Shown here in pieces: positions 30,001 through 32,107 of a stretch of 64,000 nucleotides of DNA (its first letter is position 1; each line of letters starts with the position of its first letter). Position numbers and translations under genes: made by a program. The stretch spans positions 1,984,001-2,048,000 of the forward strand of contig OZ246890.1 in NCBI GenBank assembly GCA_965231815.1. Reading direction: 5' to 3'. The notes beneath the pieces were generated by a model, which was not told the origin of the DNA, did no database searches, and was given only the letters and a program-made list of their open reading frames with translations. Source of the DNA: JAPPFW01 sp965231815 (GTDB lineage Bacteria > Actinomycetota > Acidimicrobiia > Spongiisociales > Spongiisociaceae).

Positions 30001-31711
30001 CCCGACCAATTTCTTGGTCAACCATCCACGGTTCCTGCACATGGGCAGACGCGTGGTCAATTCGTCGATCCACGGCCGTCTGGTGCAGACCCAGGTGGTA
30101 TGGCAGCAGTGCCCCGGCGACAACTGCCACTCCACCTACAGCGATCCCTCGGCGTCGATCGACTTCAGCTTCGAAGCCCAGGACTGGGCGGGATACACGT
30201 CGCAGGCCAACCCGACGCTGCACAAGGGCTGGCGCGAGGTGGTGATCCACGCGCCGCTTCTGGGAACGTCGCAGGCGAGCCGCGGGCCGGACAAGGTGTT
30301 CGATCTTCAGCTCACCTCCACCGACGCCTCAGTGCAGCTGCCGCCGATCAAGGTGGTGGTGATCCCCCGCGAGGGCCCGATGGATCCGCAGTTCACACCC
30401 GACCCGAGCTTCGATGCCGAGTGCCGCCTCATCTTCTGCTTGTCGCTCAATGAGGGAGAATCGACGACCTACACGGTGCGGAACTTCACCGTCCCGCGGC
30501 CCGGGTCGCCGTTGACGATCACGCCCACCCTGACGTCGGGAACGGGGGTCGTCTTCGACCCGCCGAGCGTGTCATGGACGTCGGTCGACGATTACTTGAC
30601 GCCGCGCACGATCACTGTGCGCGGCGTCGAGGACAGCGACCGCGCGGACCACAGGTTCGTGATCCGCCATGTGTTCAGCGACAACTGGGACACCGACGGG
30701 TACCTCGGCCCGGCCCGCGCCGGCAGGATCGTGACGCAGTTCGACATGGCGGGCTCGGTCACCGACAACGACAAGCCCGACTTCATCATTCACGCCCCGA
30801 GCGGCGACGAGATTTCGTCGCAGTCGATCAACAGCAACGCCGGGGGCAGCAGTTCCTTCGAGATACGGATCGGTCAGCCGCCGGTCGGCTGCGCCTTCCG
30901 CGAGCGGCCCGAGGACTGCCATGAGACGCTGTTCGTCAGGCTCAGCAAGCCGCCCCACCGGTCCCACAACCGGGCGCCGTTCTCCGCGACGGTGGACGGG
31001 GCGCAGAGCCCCGAGCAGGGCTACTGGTTCGCTTATTCGGTCACGCCCGACAACTGGGACGACCCGGTGCGCGTCGTGCTGACGATGGCGTCGGAGTTCG
31101 GCACGAGCGGCAGTTTCGACATCTCGATCGGCTTGACCCGCCACGGCGACACCAGCGCGCAGCACTCGCTGCCGGTTCACTACGGGCCGGCGTTGGTCCC
31201 GTCCAGCGATGATGTGGTGATCCAGCAGGACGATGCGCAACCTGACCTGTCGGTCGTCCCGCCTGTTGTTCCGGTTGATCCGCCTGTTGTTCCGGTTGAT
31301 CCGCCTGTTGTTCCGGTCGTTCCGCCTGTTGTTCCGCCGGTTGTTCCGCCTGTTGTTCCGCCGGTTGTTCCGCCTGTTGTTCCGCCGGTCGATCCCGAGA
31401 CTCGGGATCCGAACGCATGCAGCGACCTGCCGACGATCTCGGTAGGAGACGTCACCGCGAGCCGGTCAGACCCGTCGGTCGATTTCGTCCTCAGCCTCGA
31501 CTGCACCCCCGGCGCCGAGGTCACGCTGCACTACGTGATCGCCCGCGATGGCGACATCACCGGGAGCGCACAGACCCTCACGCTCAGCACCATCCAGCCG
31601 GAGTCGGTCACCGTGGACGTGGGCACGACCCGTGAGCTGAGCCTGCATGTGGTCTATGCGTCGGGCGCGACGAACACTCGGGCCGTGGGCACCGTCATCT
31701 TCACCGATTAA
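2..31711 (+). CDS. giant Calx-beta/cadherin-like repeat surface protein, 5' end outside window
   Basis: The frame is open from the first complete codon at base 2 to a TAA at 31709-31711, so the N-terminus and any signal peptide lie upstream; the GTG at 20 is only the first in-window start codon. The protein is built from Ig-like beta-sandwich repeats of roughly 100-120 residues, each typically ending in an Asp-rich turn such as VTVVDDD or ITDDD followed by V-x-L, as in Calx-beta domains. Other parts are a cadherin-like segment (9560-9950), two NWPL modules, WQSS-D-GG-x-x-W modules (9955-10240 and 19020-19310), EF-hand-like loops, a C-terminal part with paired cysteines (about 30100-30950) and a Pro-Val stalk. 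Cysteines are otherwise very rare. No LPXTG motif or C-terminal membrane helix is visible. Families of this kind are secreted, Ca-binding adhesins or surface filaments; that role is inferred. GC and codon use differ from the downstream genes. Confidence 0.9.
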   Translation, partial: SGEFVAVFDAAEFDPPKPRRQGGFRIDNPQSLEPSRPVPREGLLILSFVDDKIGEGEFETMTVELGDAAAFAARAGTDVAGGAVPHATNNSATVRINDNDPGIVPSALEVEVFEGGSRVLEPSGGYTIRLNQDPGSGASVTVGVESSDTSVLTVSPARYTFTGGSSGNWETPQTVTLTAASDIDFDDEEVTLSHTIAGWSGVTAAPDVAVTVIDTAVDVDLTQSGGSTRVTEAPGAGRTDSYTVTLSSRPTHDVVVTPTASSSRITVSGAVTITAANWRRPATFTVTAADDRIDNVAADLSATVTHAVTSRDLRYDGADVDTVTVTIVDDDTAAVIVEQTAGATQVTDDGSTDTYTVRLGSQPSHPVSVTVTSPTPAAATVRGPTGPAGASTTLRFTTANWNLPQQVTVTGVADSTDNSGNRTVSLSHAAVSSDPGYSGASATVAVTVVDDDTVGVTVTESGDTSLLDDGSSTDSYTVKLNSDPGAGVTVTIVATSGAPATAQVRTAGGTPATTATLTFTGGPAGSWRFARTVFVTGVANLTKTNPRTATISHAATATPSTNAYHGVTVDTVTATVADSEVPLVGVSAIGGPVGEAGGTFTYTVVLTAQPTHDVTVTVASPSTAAQVSAAGGSPAATATLTFTSQNWDEPQAVTVTGVDDDEDNGNRRVTLTGTASSTDQRYEGLTAPSVVVTVIDDEAPELRLIETDGSTAVTERRLGGHYTDRYQIRLGSRPADGTTVKIRFATPAGSPLKIYRIDGNSRVSANLVGGATTFGFDASNWNTPVTFEVEGGSYAAREGDSMWHIDHSASTTDPAYTGKQARLDVLLIDDTETGIYVLLTDGDTMVFETGTPTTDTFKVWPKAFESGKTLVLTATSQDPAAVKLSTAGGTPANQVSLRFDQAGWLVPQTVTVHAQDDATFNSGGQRTTSVTYTIAYDPAGTGRYSSVTVTPTPVTVIDTDAAPSSISLSPGSVATRQVTEGAPQTLDLSAALVGSRLDGSKTLTVTVTAVEDSGTVGLTAITPFDLTIPANAQSSVATRVTLTPTANDVDEADGRVVFRGFPKGDLITVTPLEFTFVDDDPTVATLAASGTSVAEDSGTVDVTVTLGSTVGTGMEATVPLAVTGATEGAHYTLGLKPGEGLNAGVTMLIEAPHSPQNPALRFTEGARTATLVLTAVPNTDTTDRTVVIAHATGSRAMSVTGSGGGVSAAGGPLSVAITNDDINVVTLTRGPDVVEGNAASFTLTAVPAPTAPLSVKLTVAHAAGAGAASGAATATRTVVIPVEGTVTFTVPTTGDEADEPPGSVTVTVTDDAAYQVADPAAQRLGVADDDPTTVTLLGRFLDDSSPPKPQVAWTEGATAGTREIDLTLGRALGAGEVIEVPLVISGATLGTEISLSLKSGSPSEVSLAGTRVTFTGASASTATKATLVVKLLHDADTDDEMVEVSLPPSWPSETVESPATTVGGGASGSGSHSFRIVDDDAVNAVIVESGGSTSVDEAGAASTDTYTVALTQQPTAAVTVTVTSSDPAAATVRTTGAAGASATLTFQSAAFSTAQTVTVTGVADIADNPGGSRPVTISHSFSGGGYGDLTVDDVDVSVVDDDPTVVSLTGGGALVEGNTTSAVEVTVTLSRALVAGEVVEVPLSLATTTGAVLSGANRDVAVALKAGQMGVTLAGAAGASPRLTLTGRSGASISTAVLTISATARNDGDNTAEAFTVALGNQAAFTAASGTNLAGGASPHASANSASLTIVDDDALTVTLARTDSGALTEGASAPADRTATFTVTLGRALVAGESHTVPLAVGGAGVTAADFSLAAATGSGVNTGVTLGAATTLAPTVTFAGAAAQTATLVLTVADDSVDELAETLTVTLGDLPGGLLDAGDTDADGTIDSTETATSVVAVLNDNDDTEVTLTGEGEVVTELATRPVVVSATEDSSTVTLTVSIGRPLGTGETLTVPLTFSGAAPGDGLLVHCTAAAKVACGAFTSASTATLTFTGPTAAAPSHSVVVVGAPDADTVDESVTVTVPASSQSGNPRITAGGFDGVATGSGSVAFEVDDDDNNDEVAIALTGGGSIDAETSGSSATVGVELSRALVEGEFVKIFLDHSVDSGSASHRTVNIAAVGTTGTDHDATFAAAGNGVELGPFGQVLTFTGSDDNTVQSATLTFTSSGNTADSVDRLVTITPSLGIGAEGVYDSVASFGIDLAAYDDGDASTTHDATTALLIADKDDSWKTRQVTFKNADDSALSAAAVTEGFGFTFKAVLSGDVGPVIVPLSYTHTSTAAADFSALPASVFIPYGQSEATVTVSAAGDIVDDDNEVLAVAGGDDPPGWAFNAAAFNLTVEQARRVVLRNGDTDAPLGAFVSMNKGAEFTLEAALTAGTGPVTVTLNPIGLTATRNVHFKVPDSVTIPEGQTSATVKIEALASAPAGDNLLFAIEPTVPAGFAVSIARVDFLIIDPVVTVGIQRSASETGPLLEVPTAGDVHRSAGLLLTLKRGLKAGERVDVPLKISGTATTGDYTLALRQGANLNLGVTLENATTLTPTVVFSGVGAQGARLVLTAVHDGVDEPAETLKVALGSIAEFDADTDTNVLGGARPVPNTSKVDLEITSSEDSPVVSVTSKSAAVDAGETIEFQVSISPQQSADVTVSLRVEEPDAQYVTSGLTPRVDLTIKANTDSVTYPVTTSDRGTAQGAVKATATPGAFGLVPASATVAIRPKLSVSLAASAAGDVSEADGHKDVTVTLARALAADETMTVPLTVTGAAVGADFTFGLHPAAQTGVTLVTSAPHSVQNPAVRLAAGADTATLRFTPVDNERRTTPLVSIALGRGARAPSGSGGIAVGALSTDPVSFRVTDDETGDVEVPANWPLLPAGLTSDDEFRLIFVTSQPRDASSTSIADYDLTIGSLASVGHRSAVRYAGLFQAVGSTATVDARDHTGTTFTNSDKGVPIYWLAASGADRLVADDYEGFYDGAWDNEDAPRTETGTKLAVNAGGYFTGSLHNGTASSLPLGQGSATDSPVGVGKLDDSTADSGPLRSAAGVRKDHARPMYALSPVLTVGEAIVRTVEIVESSGSTTVAEDGGTDTYTLVLNTEPALDVTVVVESADATALEVRVGTSTAWGTDAEATFTPSNFDRPQTVYVRGVDDSVKNPGGLRTVLVTHAVQSVDPDYDGIAAGSVRVIVTDDEGADAVFDAVPSDLRLAENADGSTTAIKVGSPVTATDADSDPVTYSLEGWRPPEWPSGAESPDVPAGFVIDASSGQISYTGTGLDREGLRDPVSMAVGSVSMVVVATSLGADGTATAVRQTVSVALTDVDEGDATVTVDGVASARRGMLRFTGLQGDPDGDPADASGLRFLWQSSDDGGSVWNAAPGPQGRDGTYGPVAADVGNLVRLRVTYTDGGGNAETVFSRSLTVASGGSGQVTAFVEVTDRTAVEGASDRAVISVRLDTSLVSGESVTVPWSFAGATAGTDFELLGTAAGVAVSVSGVVFTGPSSSSVSVAVFALADDDSVSERVTLSLGEMSASGSALAGARLTAVLVGSPLLVLAEPGAVRTADVVLSRSAVAEGGSVAVTVRLREGPLSADVSVPLAVSGAGVSGDDYRLVSPVVVPAGFSEASAVLRVVDDGVVEGAESWTVGLGTLPAGLSAGTTGTLAVADRPAAGGGELLVEVVSADPTVDYRVDGSVGQGLLRIVLSRALTSGESLVVPLGFAGGVLGADFTLSLVGSPAGVSLSGSTVTFTGPSARVAELAVFGVDDADHAAEQVSVTVAAPTKTAISETVRAQSSASFVAADDMSAVPAGLTPVPDAGVAVWVSSVDPTALEGSLSAGGRLRIGLSRALTAGETLAVPLTFAGAALGTDFSLSLVGSPSGVSLSGSTVTFTGPAAKSADLSVAAKQDADSVSERVTVSVGTLTPVGIDGGATARSSAFFVLDDNDIPAVFVIGAGSLSVSEPSGSASYTLSLASRPSGNVTVTPSAPAGSGVTVSGAVTFTSSDWTNKRVTVTAVDDSVDQPRRTARITHAVASSTDAQYDGLDAPVVSVTVVDDDETVASLARVDSGGIDEAGSTAADRQAVFTVALNRTLGSGESAVVPVVFSGTGITGGDFTLELDTSGGRSSGVTLVWVRGTLSAGLRFASGAQTAHLVVEAVADHVDEPAESLSVALGNQTLFDSVTQTVDGGVGPDPVSTAVVVQIADGDAPLVVTLSGGSNTAIVEGDSTSTVSLTVSLSRALVAGQKLSVPLSFAAGRLGDDFTLALSGSPSGVKLAQNTVTFTGPSAASATLTASAADDVDADDERITVTIPTAAAGFTYEGLADTLTGTVPGTVRINIADDDDGSLLSRSTVPVTEGDSATYTVRLASRPAGKVTVTPQSGDASVVSVSAPLVFNVSDWNEPKTVTVTAADDAVDDPGADRTVTVTHSVAPAFASDLGIEVGDVTVTVADDEATTVTVDSAAAAILETGGSTEVTVTLSRALVAGERVDVPLTVTGDGITSSDYTLTLKTVTSSVNVGVAVSSTAPLSSASPVLEFTSGAQTATLVLSATGDGTDESPGETVTVALAAQSVFDAQTGTSVGGGAAPDPDEPAAASVEIVDDDGAAGVHISETGGGTRVAEVVSNTDFDTDEYLVRLTAAPTGTVTVTASGSGLGLSDAPRGFYSETRALTFNASNWWKPQTVVVRGDSDRTDHAEVSLTRTITHTVSGYTGVSTAPSVVVTVVDAPTLVTLTGGGTVTEGDSTRTVEVSVGLTRAPAPGEVVDVPIRLSSSTRARLGAPARLRPLTWRVLSGANVSIVADPLGRRQLFGIDLVVRFGPAADGVDNDGDGDIDEADEITPTARGAIIRFAATSVDDDEADEIVDISVGAGLNSPSRSTKFTGGLAAHSTSNRARITITEPAAVKFGSASYTATEAAASRTVTIPVTLSPAPSQNVTVTYSVEGTATAGTDYETLNGSVTVDTTGTTDITVTIKDDTDVDPGETIVLTLAAPAGYSLGDPAKTTITITDDEAAARRVVLRVGAEKTPLGASANIEQGDNLTLEAALESGTGPVTVTFNATDITAKKGTHYTIPDSVVIPAGQSSASVTLSAPASAPPSDNTLFSIAPTVPDGFTVSPDQTDFVIFSKTVKVRMKRLDLAPAEASVLEVPSATDAFRSASFEVELLDRLLEGRTLKAGERVDVPLVVSGTGVTAGDYTLALRQGDGVNTGVTLENAGTLTPTVVFQEGAQAATLEFTAVDDSTDEAVETATVALGSADTFDADTDTNVVGGARPLLGRNSMATVGIISSEDSLVFSVAAPSATVQAGETATFTVSVSPQQSSAVTVTLDVTQTGGHAVSSDLGMQQVQIPANNASATHTVRTTTSGGATPGTVTARIVPGLFGLSPASATVTVDPRLDIGLAGSPAGDVSEADGHKDVTVSLPRALTGTETVTVPLTVGGAAVGADFTFGLHPGTQTGVTLLTSAPHSAQNPAVQLAAGATSATLRFTPVDNDQRTQPLITVAIAQGARAPSASGGVTVGAVSTSELAFRVIDDETGALVVPSNWPLAPAGLDGDGEFRLIFVTSQSRDASSTSIADYDLFVRSLASVGHSSAVRYAGWFQALGSTDTIDARDHTATTFTNSDKGVPVYWLAASGADRLVADDYQDFYDGAWDNEDAPRSEAGTKVAVNAGGYFTGSKHDGTAGTIIGESAALGGGSPTNHPVFIGRLNDSRFDSGPLNANGHTEIKSEALPMYALSPVFTVPTVTLELASDEVSESGSAVDVTASLNLPLEQAVTLTVGSSGAAATLSGTTLTIAAGATASSGTVTLTPVDDSTDNPAPRQVTVSATASGGNGVAAPNSVTLQVTDDDPTTVTLERAAVPGDSINEGGTVAYTLTLGRRLETGESVVAPLTFSGTADRGTDYTLAGAAGTGLAYAGLNSGSATVTFTGGPSAATVATITLTAAADSTVEADGETVDIGLGTLTANAALTGVGGASKTDSAGELTITDDETAPVLPEAVFGSASFTATEAASSRTVTVPVTLTPAPTAVVTVNYSVGGTATSGDDFTALSGSVSVGTSGTANIAVVVVDDDVHDGPAETVVLTITDDAAYSVGSVSVSMVTITDDETLPEVTLVLASTEVSESGLPVDVTATLNHASDEELVLTVSSDGAAATLSQNKTLRIAAGATVSTGTVRLTPDNDSIDTSTRTVDVTASASGGNGIANPEDVSLDVLDDDPTTVTLSRAAGTSVAEGSTHVYTIRLSRALASGETLIVPLTFAGSATRGTDYTLAGTPATGVFFNNSLNTPAAVVTFVGSQDASAVATITLTAVDDSTEEAAGDTVDIGLGVLVPMNLAVTAVDNAASLTITDDAVVVDEGDATVTVDGVASARLGVLRFVSLKGDPEGDPADSSGLGFLWQTSPDGGVTWAAASGSPNTAASYRPVAADIGDLVRLRVTYTDGGGTAETVFSTSVTVVAGGSGQVTALVEVTDRVAVEGSTSNRGTVSVRLDTSLVAGETVTVPWSFSGATVGTDFTLSGSAAGAAVSNSGVVFTGPTGSRATVMVTAVADGDAVGELVTLSLGSMSATGPALVGARLTPVLVGSPLLILAEPEASRTVDVVLSRSAVAEGGSAAVTVRMAGGPLSGDVSVPLAVTGADVSGSDYRLVSTLVIPAGFSEASAELAVVDDGVVEGGESWAVGFGALPSGLVAGTTGVLAVTDRPAAAGATLLVEVTSPDPTVDYRVDGTAGQGLLRIVLSRALTSGESLVVPLGFAGGALGDDFSLRLVGSPAGVSLSGSTVTFTGVSASVADLSVTGLDDADYVSEQVSVTVGTPVPTGISETVTARSSASFVLSDEIAATAVGLPPLGMSLGVLVTAPVPLALEGSSGGRLRVALSRVLVSGESLSVPLSFAGGVVGDDFSLGVVGSPAGVSLSGSTVTFVGPSAVHADLSVTAPQDDDGTSEEIQVGVGSLTSHGIGGGSPVFHKRSTARFVLGDDDAAAVRFTGVGALSVAEPSGTDSYFVSLATQPAATVTVTASVPAGSGVAVSGPVTFTPSDWAPKKVTVRAVNDRVDQPPRDVTVSHTVAASPTGSPYHGLAAPTATVAVVDDDATVASLARTDSGAIAEAGTAAQRQAEFTVTLNRVLVDEESATVPLVFAGAGITAGDFTLALDTAGGRSSDVALTRGSGSLTAMLTFSAGAQTAHLIVTAAADTIDEAAESLRVALGAQTQFDDADQSVDGGAGSAPGSAAVVVPIAADGNPLTVTLSGGSSTPIDEGDPASSVSLTVTLSRALVAGQKLSVPLSFAGGALDDDLALALSGTPSGVSLTGATVTFTGPSPTSATITATATEDADAADEQITVSIPATATGYTHQGIGDTLTGSVTGTVSININDNDSVLGSDTVAVVEGGTATYTVRLAKQPAGKVTVTPVSGTPTVATVSEALVFNAGNWNRPQTVTVTAPQNTTDDPKGSRTATITHTVTAAETTDSAVTVDPVTVTVADDDPTTATIAAAATTILETGGTTEITVTLSRALIAGERIDVPLTVTGDGITAADYTLTLKTATSSVNVGVAVSSTAPLSGASPVLEFTTGAQTATLVLTANHDSTDESPGETVTVALAAQSVFDALTGTTAGGGAAPDPDGPTAASIEIVDDDGGAAAVLIRAVAAQTRVTEGSGTDTYLVRLATAPSGAVTVTATAPGRLEISTDGSTWGQTAALTYTTTDWWRAQTVTVRAPADATTDHPPTPPVAVTHTVSGYTGVTTGPSHDVYITDASPTTVTLSGGGELHEGNSRRTTDITVTLGRALTPGEIVDVPIRLSSPTRARLGGPARFRPVTWRVATGNNVTITADPLGRRQLFGIDLVVRFGPAADGIDNDEDGDVDEADEIKQTSSAATIRFAATAADDDETNETIDITTGLQLNHATRRTNVDGGLATHSTDNSARITIRDKSTPGDAEFASATYTAGEAAASRTVTVPVTLSPAPSQNVTVTYTVGGTATHAANADYTALSGSVVVGTSGTADITVTVTDDMIDEGAETIVLTLTDGAAYNLGTQKQTTITITDDDPTEVRLARSGTGAIAENGGTAELTVTLGRALDAGETVEVPLTIRGVTADDFSLMLKSGTGLNDGVALSHPATPAPSVTLTYEAGKTVQTATLVLTATDDEINEDASETATVTLGNLADSALATNVADGVAAYDADNNPATDDNEVTIVITDDDDPPPSNVPVAQFAQGAYAAGEAAGSRTVTIPVTLSPAPTANVTVEYTVGGIATDIRDYTLSPRPSSGTGTVIIGTSGTADMTVTVNDDMVDEANETVILSLASGTGYTVGGRSSTTVTIADDDQTPTVTLNLASASVAENGAQVAVTASLSGMSDQAVTVTVASSGTAATLSANKVLTIAAGAMTSTETVTLTPVDDTIHNAARTVTVTGTAAGGRGVADPSSVTLTVTDNEALPVASLVLASQSVAENGSPVAVTAGLNRATDKVVTLTVASSGGAATLSANKVLTIAAGATSSTGAVRLTPQDDSADNAAPRSVTVSATVSGTSGVADPTSVTLKVTDNDPTVVTLARDPVGADPIKEGEAVVYTISLGRALVAGEVLTVPLTITGDATRATDGTQDYTLAGTSATGVAYNNLNSGSATVKFTGPSATTATITLTTVDDGIGESDETVDIALGTLSDNAVLAGVGGVSGTGDPAAVTITDVVVPGVVVAESGMSTEVVERGATSTSDTYTVVLTTEPTANVTVAVSAGLGVLVDSPDAGTDGTSSETLTFTTLNWNSAQTVTVTAADDTNDDPGGEREVEITHSASSTDTDYHEVPVAAVEVTVTDDDPTVVTLARTGSGGIVEAGGTAEFTVTLGRALVEGETVEVPLTIAGEDLTTADFSLALKSGTGVNDGVTLSNAGTLAPSVTLEHEAGETGTVQTAVLVFTAAQDMIDEGDSETATITLGNLADSALATNVAGGAEASDDENPATDDNTVEVEITDDEPLPVVTLMLSPDTVKEFDSPLPRVTVTATLSGPSDKEVTLMVAVSGPATLSANKELTIAAGATTSTGDVTLTPTNDDIDNSAPRSVRVSATVSGGNGVVALSEVPLTVTDDDPTTVTLAHLDTDDSIHEGQTVVYTITLGRELVTGEVLTVPLTFTIGTGTATRNTDYTLAGTTADGVAYNNLNSGSATVVFTGGMDTSTTATITLTAVDDSTDEALGETVDIGLGTLMPNDALAGGAEGDDDATELTITDRPLVPVASFGAATYPATEAAASRSVTVPVTLSPAPSAATTVTYTIGATATATADYTLAPAPSSATEGSVEIGTSGTANIIVTVKDDNIDEVDETITLTIVDGADYDVGTTDETTITITDNDDLPTATLLLNTATVSESGPDVRVTARLNHPSDQEVILTVASSGNARLSTNKTLRIAAGARDSTGTVRLDPQNDNADNPVRALQEVSAVASGGRGVANPATVELTVTDDEATTVVLAHDETDNEIDEGGTVDYTVTLGRPLAAGEEIVAPLAITGTALRGTDYLLTTTAANGVTYDNFDSGTAQITFTGDTSAARVARFTLSAQTDALAETGEEVIVGFGTITASPSVTGNGGFASTDNAGTLTINDPTAAANVVVTPTGMTTTVVEDADTDSYDVVLTKQPTASVTVNVAAPDGLLVDGPDAGSTGTATETLTFTTANWNSPQTITVTGVDDDRDHPGGEHTLTITHSVTSTDPDYAAITPDDVVVTVIDTDPTAVTLARTGSGPIIETGGTAEKTVTLARDLVDGEIVAVPLVIRGVSHHDFSLELHPDASLNVGVTLHGEETLTPTVTFTGASTPPTSRTATLVFAAAHDTDDEGASETATITLGNLGASALATNVAGGAAHSDDGDDDTVDNTVEVVITDDDPLPAASFGQTAYSAGEAAALRTVSVPVTLTPAPLGPVTVSYSVGGTAVASDYTGLAGPTGTVSVGTSGSATITAVIVDDNLNEGDETLTLTLIDGAHYNLGAPATTTITITDDDPTGDPPYLVTAPEIVFVREGDTATVRLELAQAVSGATPITATSSNPTNFLVNHPRFLHMGRRVVNSSIHGRLVQTQVVWQQCPGDNCHSTYSDPSASIDFSFEAQDWAGYTSQANPTLHKGWREVVIHAPLLGTSQASRGPDKVFDLQLTSTDASVQLPPIKVVVIPREGPMDPQFTPDPSFDAECRLIFCLSLNEGESTTYTVRNFTVPRPGSPLTITPTLTSGTGVVFDPPSVSWTSVDDYLTPRTITVRGVEDSDRADHRFVIRHVFSDNWDTDGYLGPARAGRIVTQFDMAGSVTDNDKPDFIIHAPSGDEISSQSINSNAGGSSSFEIRIGQPPVGCAFRERPEDCHETLFVRLSKPPHRSHNRAPFSATVDGAQSPEQGYWFAYSVTPDNWDDPVRVVLTMASEFGTSGSFDISIGLTRHGDTSAQHSLPVHYGPALVPSSDDVVIQQDDAQPDLSVVPPVVPVDPPVVPVDPPVVPVVPPVVPPVVPPVVPPVVPPVVPPVDPETRDPNACSDLPTISVGDVTASRSDPSVDFVLSLDCTPGAEVTLHYVIARDGDITGSAQTLTLSTIQPESVTVDVGTTRELSLHVVYASGATNTRAVGTVIFTD
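8579..9175 (+). other. NWPL / NSDKGVPIYWL module, copy 1
   Basis: About 200 residues that are not Calx-like. Landmarks in order are NWPLLPAGL, EFRLIFVTS, SIADYD, a short VDARDHTGTTFTNSDKG stretch, IYWLAASG, VADDYEGFYDGAWDNE and a closing MYALSPV. Similar modules occur in hypothetical extracellular proteins of several environmental phyla. Its fold and ligand are unknown to me. The many aromatic and acidic residues would suit a carbohydrate- or metal-binding lectin-like domain, but that is a guess. Confidence 0.7.
14438..14476 (+). other. EF-hand-like Ca-binding loop in the giant protein
   Basis: Encodes DNDGDGDIDEADE, a D-x-D-x-D-G-x-I-D-x-x-D/E pattern typical of EF-hand or dockerin calcium loops. 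An equivalent loop (DNDEDGDVDEADE) lies at about 23504-23541 in the second duplication unit, and a third (DTDADGTIDSTE) at about 5645-5680. Calcium binding is inferred from the spacing of acidic residues. Confidence 0.55.
14996..24060 (+). repeat. second unit of the tandem duplication inside the giant gene
   Basis: This unit repeats the module order of the unit before it, starting again with ARRVVLR and reaching a second EF-hand-like loop at about 23504. It is about 1 kb longer. Two or three Calx-type repeats (about 17190-19000) replace the cadherin-like segment seen at 9560-9950 in the first unit. The junction is head to tail, which points to an intragenic duplication followed by local replacement of domains. 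Confidence 0.8.
16569..17185 (+). other. NWPL / NSDKGVPVYWL module, copy 2
   Basis: Second copy of the module at 8579-9175, with the same landmarks (SNWPLAPAGL, EFRLIFVTS, NSDKGVPVYWLAASG, DFYDGAWDNED, MYALSPVFTV). It is the best-conserved stretch between the two large duplication units, which suggests selection on this domain rather than on the filler repeats. Confidence 0.7.
31259..31393 (+). repeat. Pro-Val tandem repeat (stalk) near the giant protein C-terminus
   Basis: Three 21-bp units encode PPVVPVD or PPVVPVV, and three 24-bp units encode PPVVPPVV or PPVVPPVD. All begin CCGCCTGTTGTTCCG. The repeat separates a cysteine-containing region from a last Calx-like domain of about 100 residues. 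Pro-Val runs of this kind form extended, rigid linkers. The near-identical units make it prone to slippage and copy-number change. Confidence 0.85.
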
Positions 31712-31914
31712 CCCCGATTTTTCATGGATGGGGGTTTGGAGATGAGTGGAGACGACCATATTCGCGCTCTGACCAGGCAGTACAGCATCAGCGTTTCCCG
31801 TTTTAGTCCGGTGTGGAGATTCACCTGTCGGGTGAACGGCGGGTTTATCTTGATACTCGGGTTGAACAGGCGTTATATGCCTCGGTGTGTGGGAAACCTG
31901 AATAATCAGGGTTA
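31709..31914 (-). mobile_element. R3 element, copy a (about 204 bp, TA-flanked) inserted in the giant gene's stop codon
   Basis: This copy is the inverted equivalent of 59325-59531. The ends are inverted repeats of the form (A/G)CCC(T/C)GATTATTCA, each bordered by TA. The left TA is the first two bases of the giant gene's TAA. Removing the element with one TA would leave GAT TAG GAC, so the protein sequence is unchanged and only TAG became TAA. There is no transposase, and the longest frame inside is 63 codons and looks spurious. The TA target and short inverted ends suggest mobilisation by an IS630/Tc1-mariner-type enzyme in trans, which is an inference. Confidence 0.7.
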
Positions 31915-31991
31915 GGACCTCCGCTGCGCCACGGCGGTCCGACCGACCAACCCTCCACGACTACGGGGGGGCGGGGGAGCCCACAGCCTGC
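31915..31991. other. short unexplained spacer between R3a and R1a
   Basis: These 77 bases contain a G-run near 31965-31975. I see no gene, hairpin or similarity to the R families. It occupies the place that R2 takes in the otherwise mirrored element cluster at 58.8-59.5 kb. Confidence 0.4.
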
Positions 31992-32107
31992 TAGGAGGGT
32001 CCTGAAAAACGAATCCTACGGGGGTTCGGTGGTTGGCAAACCGCCTGGTCAGAGAGTTGCGGGTTAGCGGGTGAACCCCTTTGTACGGGGTTTCTCAGCA
32101 CCTCCTA
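31992..32107 (-). mobile_element. R1 element, copy a (114 bp TA to TA), inverted
   Basis: Inverted copy of the five-member R1 family. The inverted ends read TAGGAGGGT(G/C)CTGA and the centre carries the conserved core CTCTGACCAGGCGGTTTG (reverse strand here). The distance between the flanking TAs is 114 bp, as in every other copy, even though this copy has a one-base loss near one end and a one-base gain elsewhere. It lies between the giant gene and trpS. Confidence 0.8.

Noticed and set aside
31700..31920. Idea that R3a truncates the giant protein
   Set aside because: Excising R3a with one TA leaves an in-frame TAG at the same position, so the C-terminus is unchanged.
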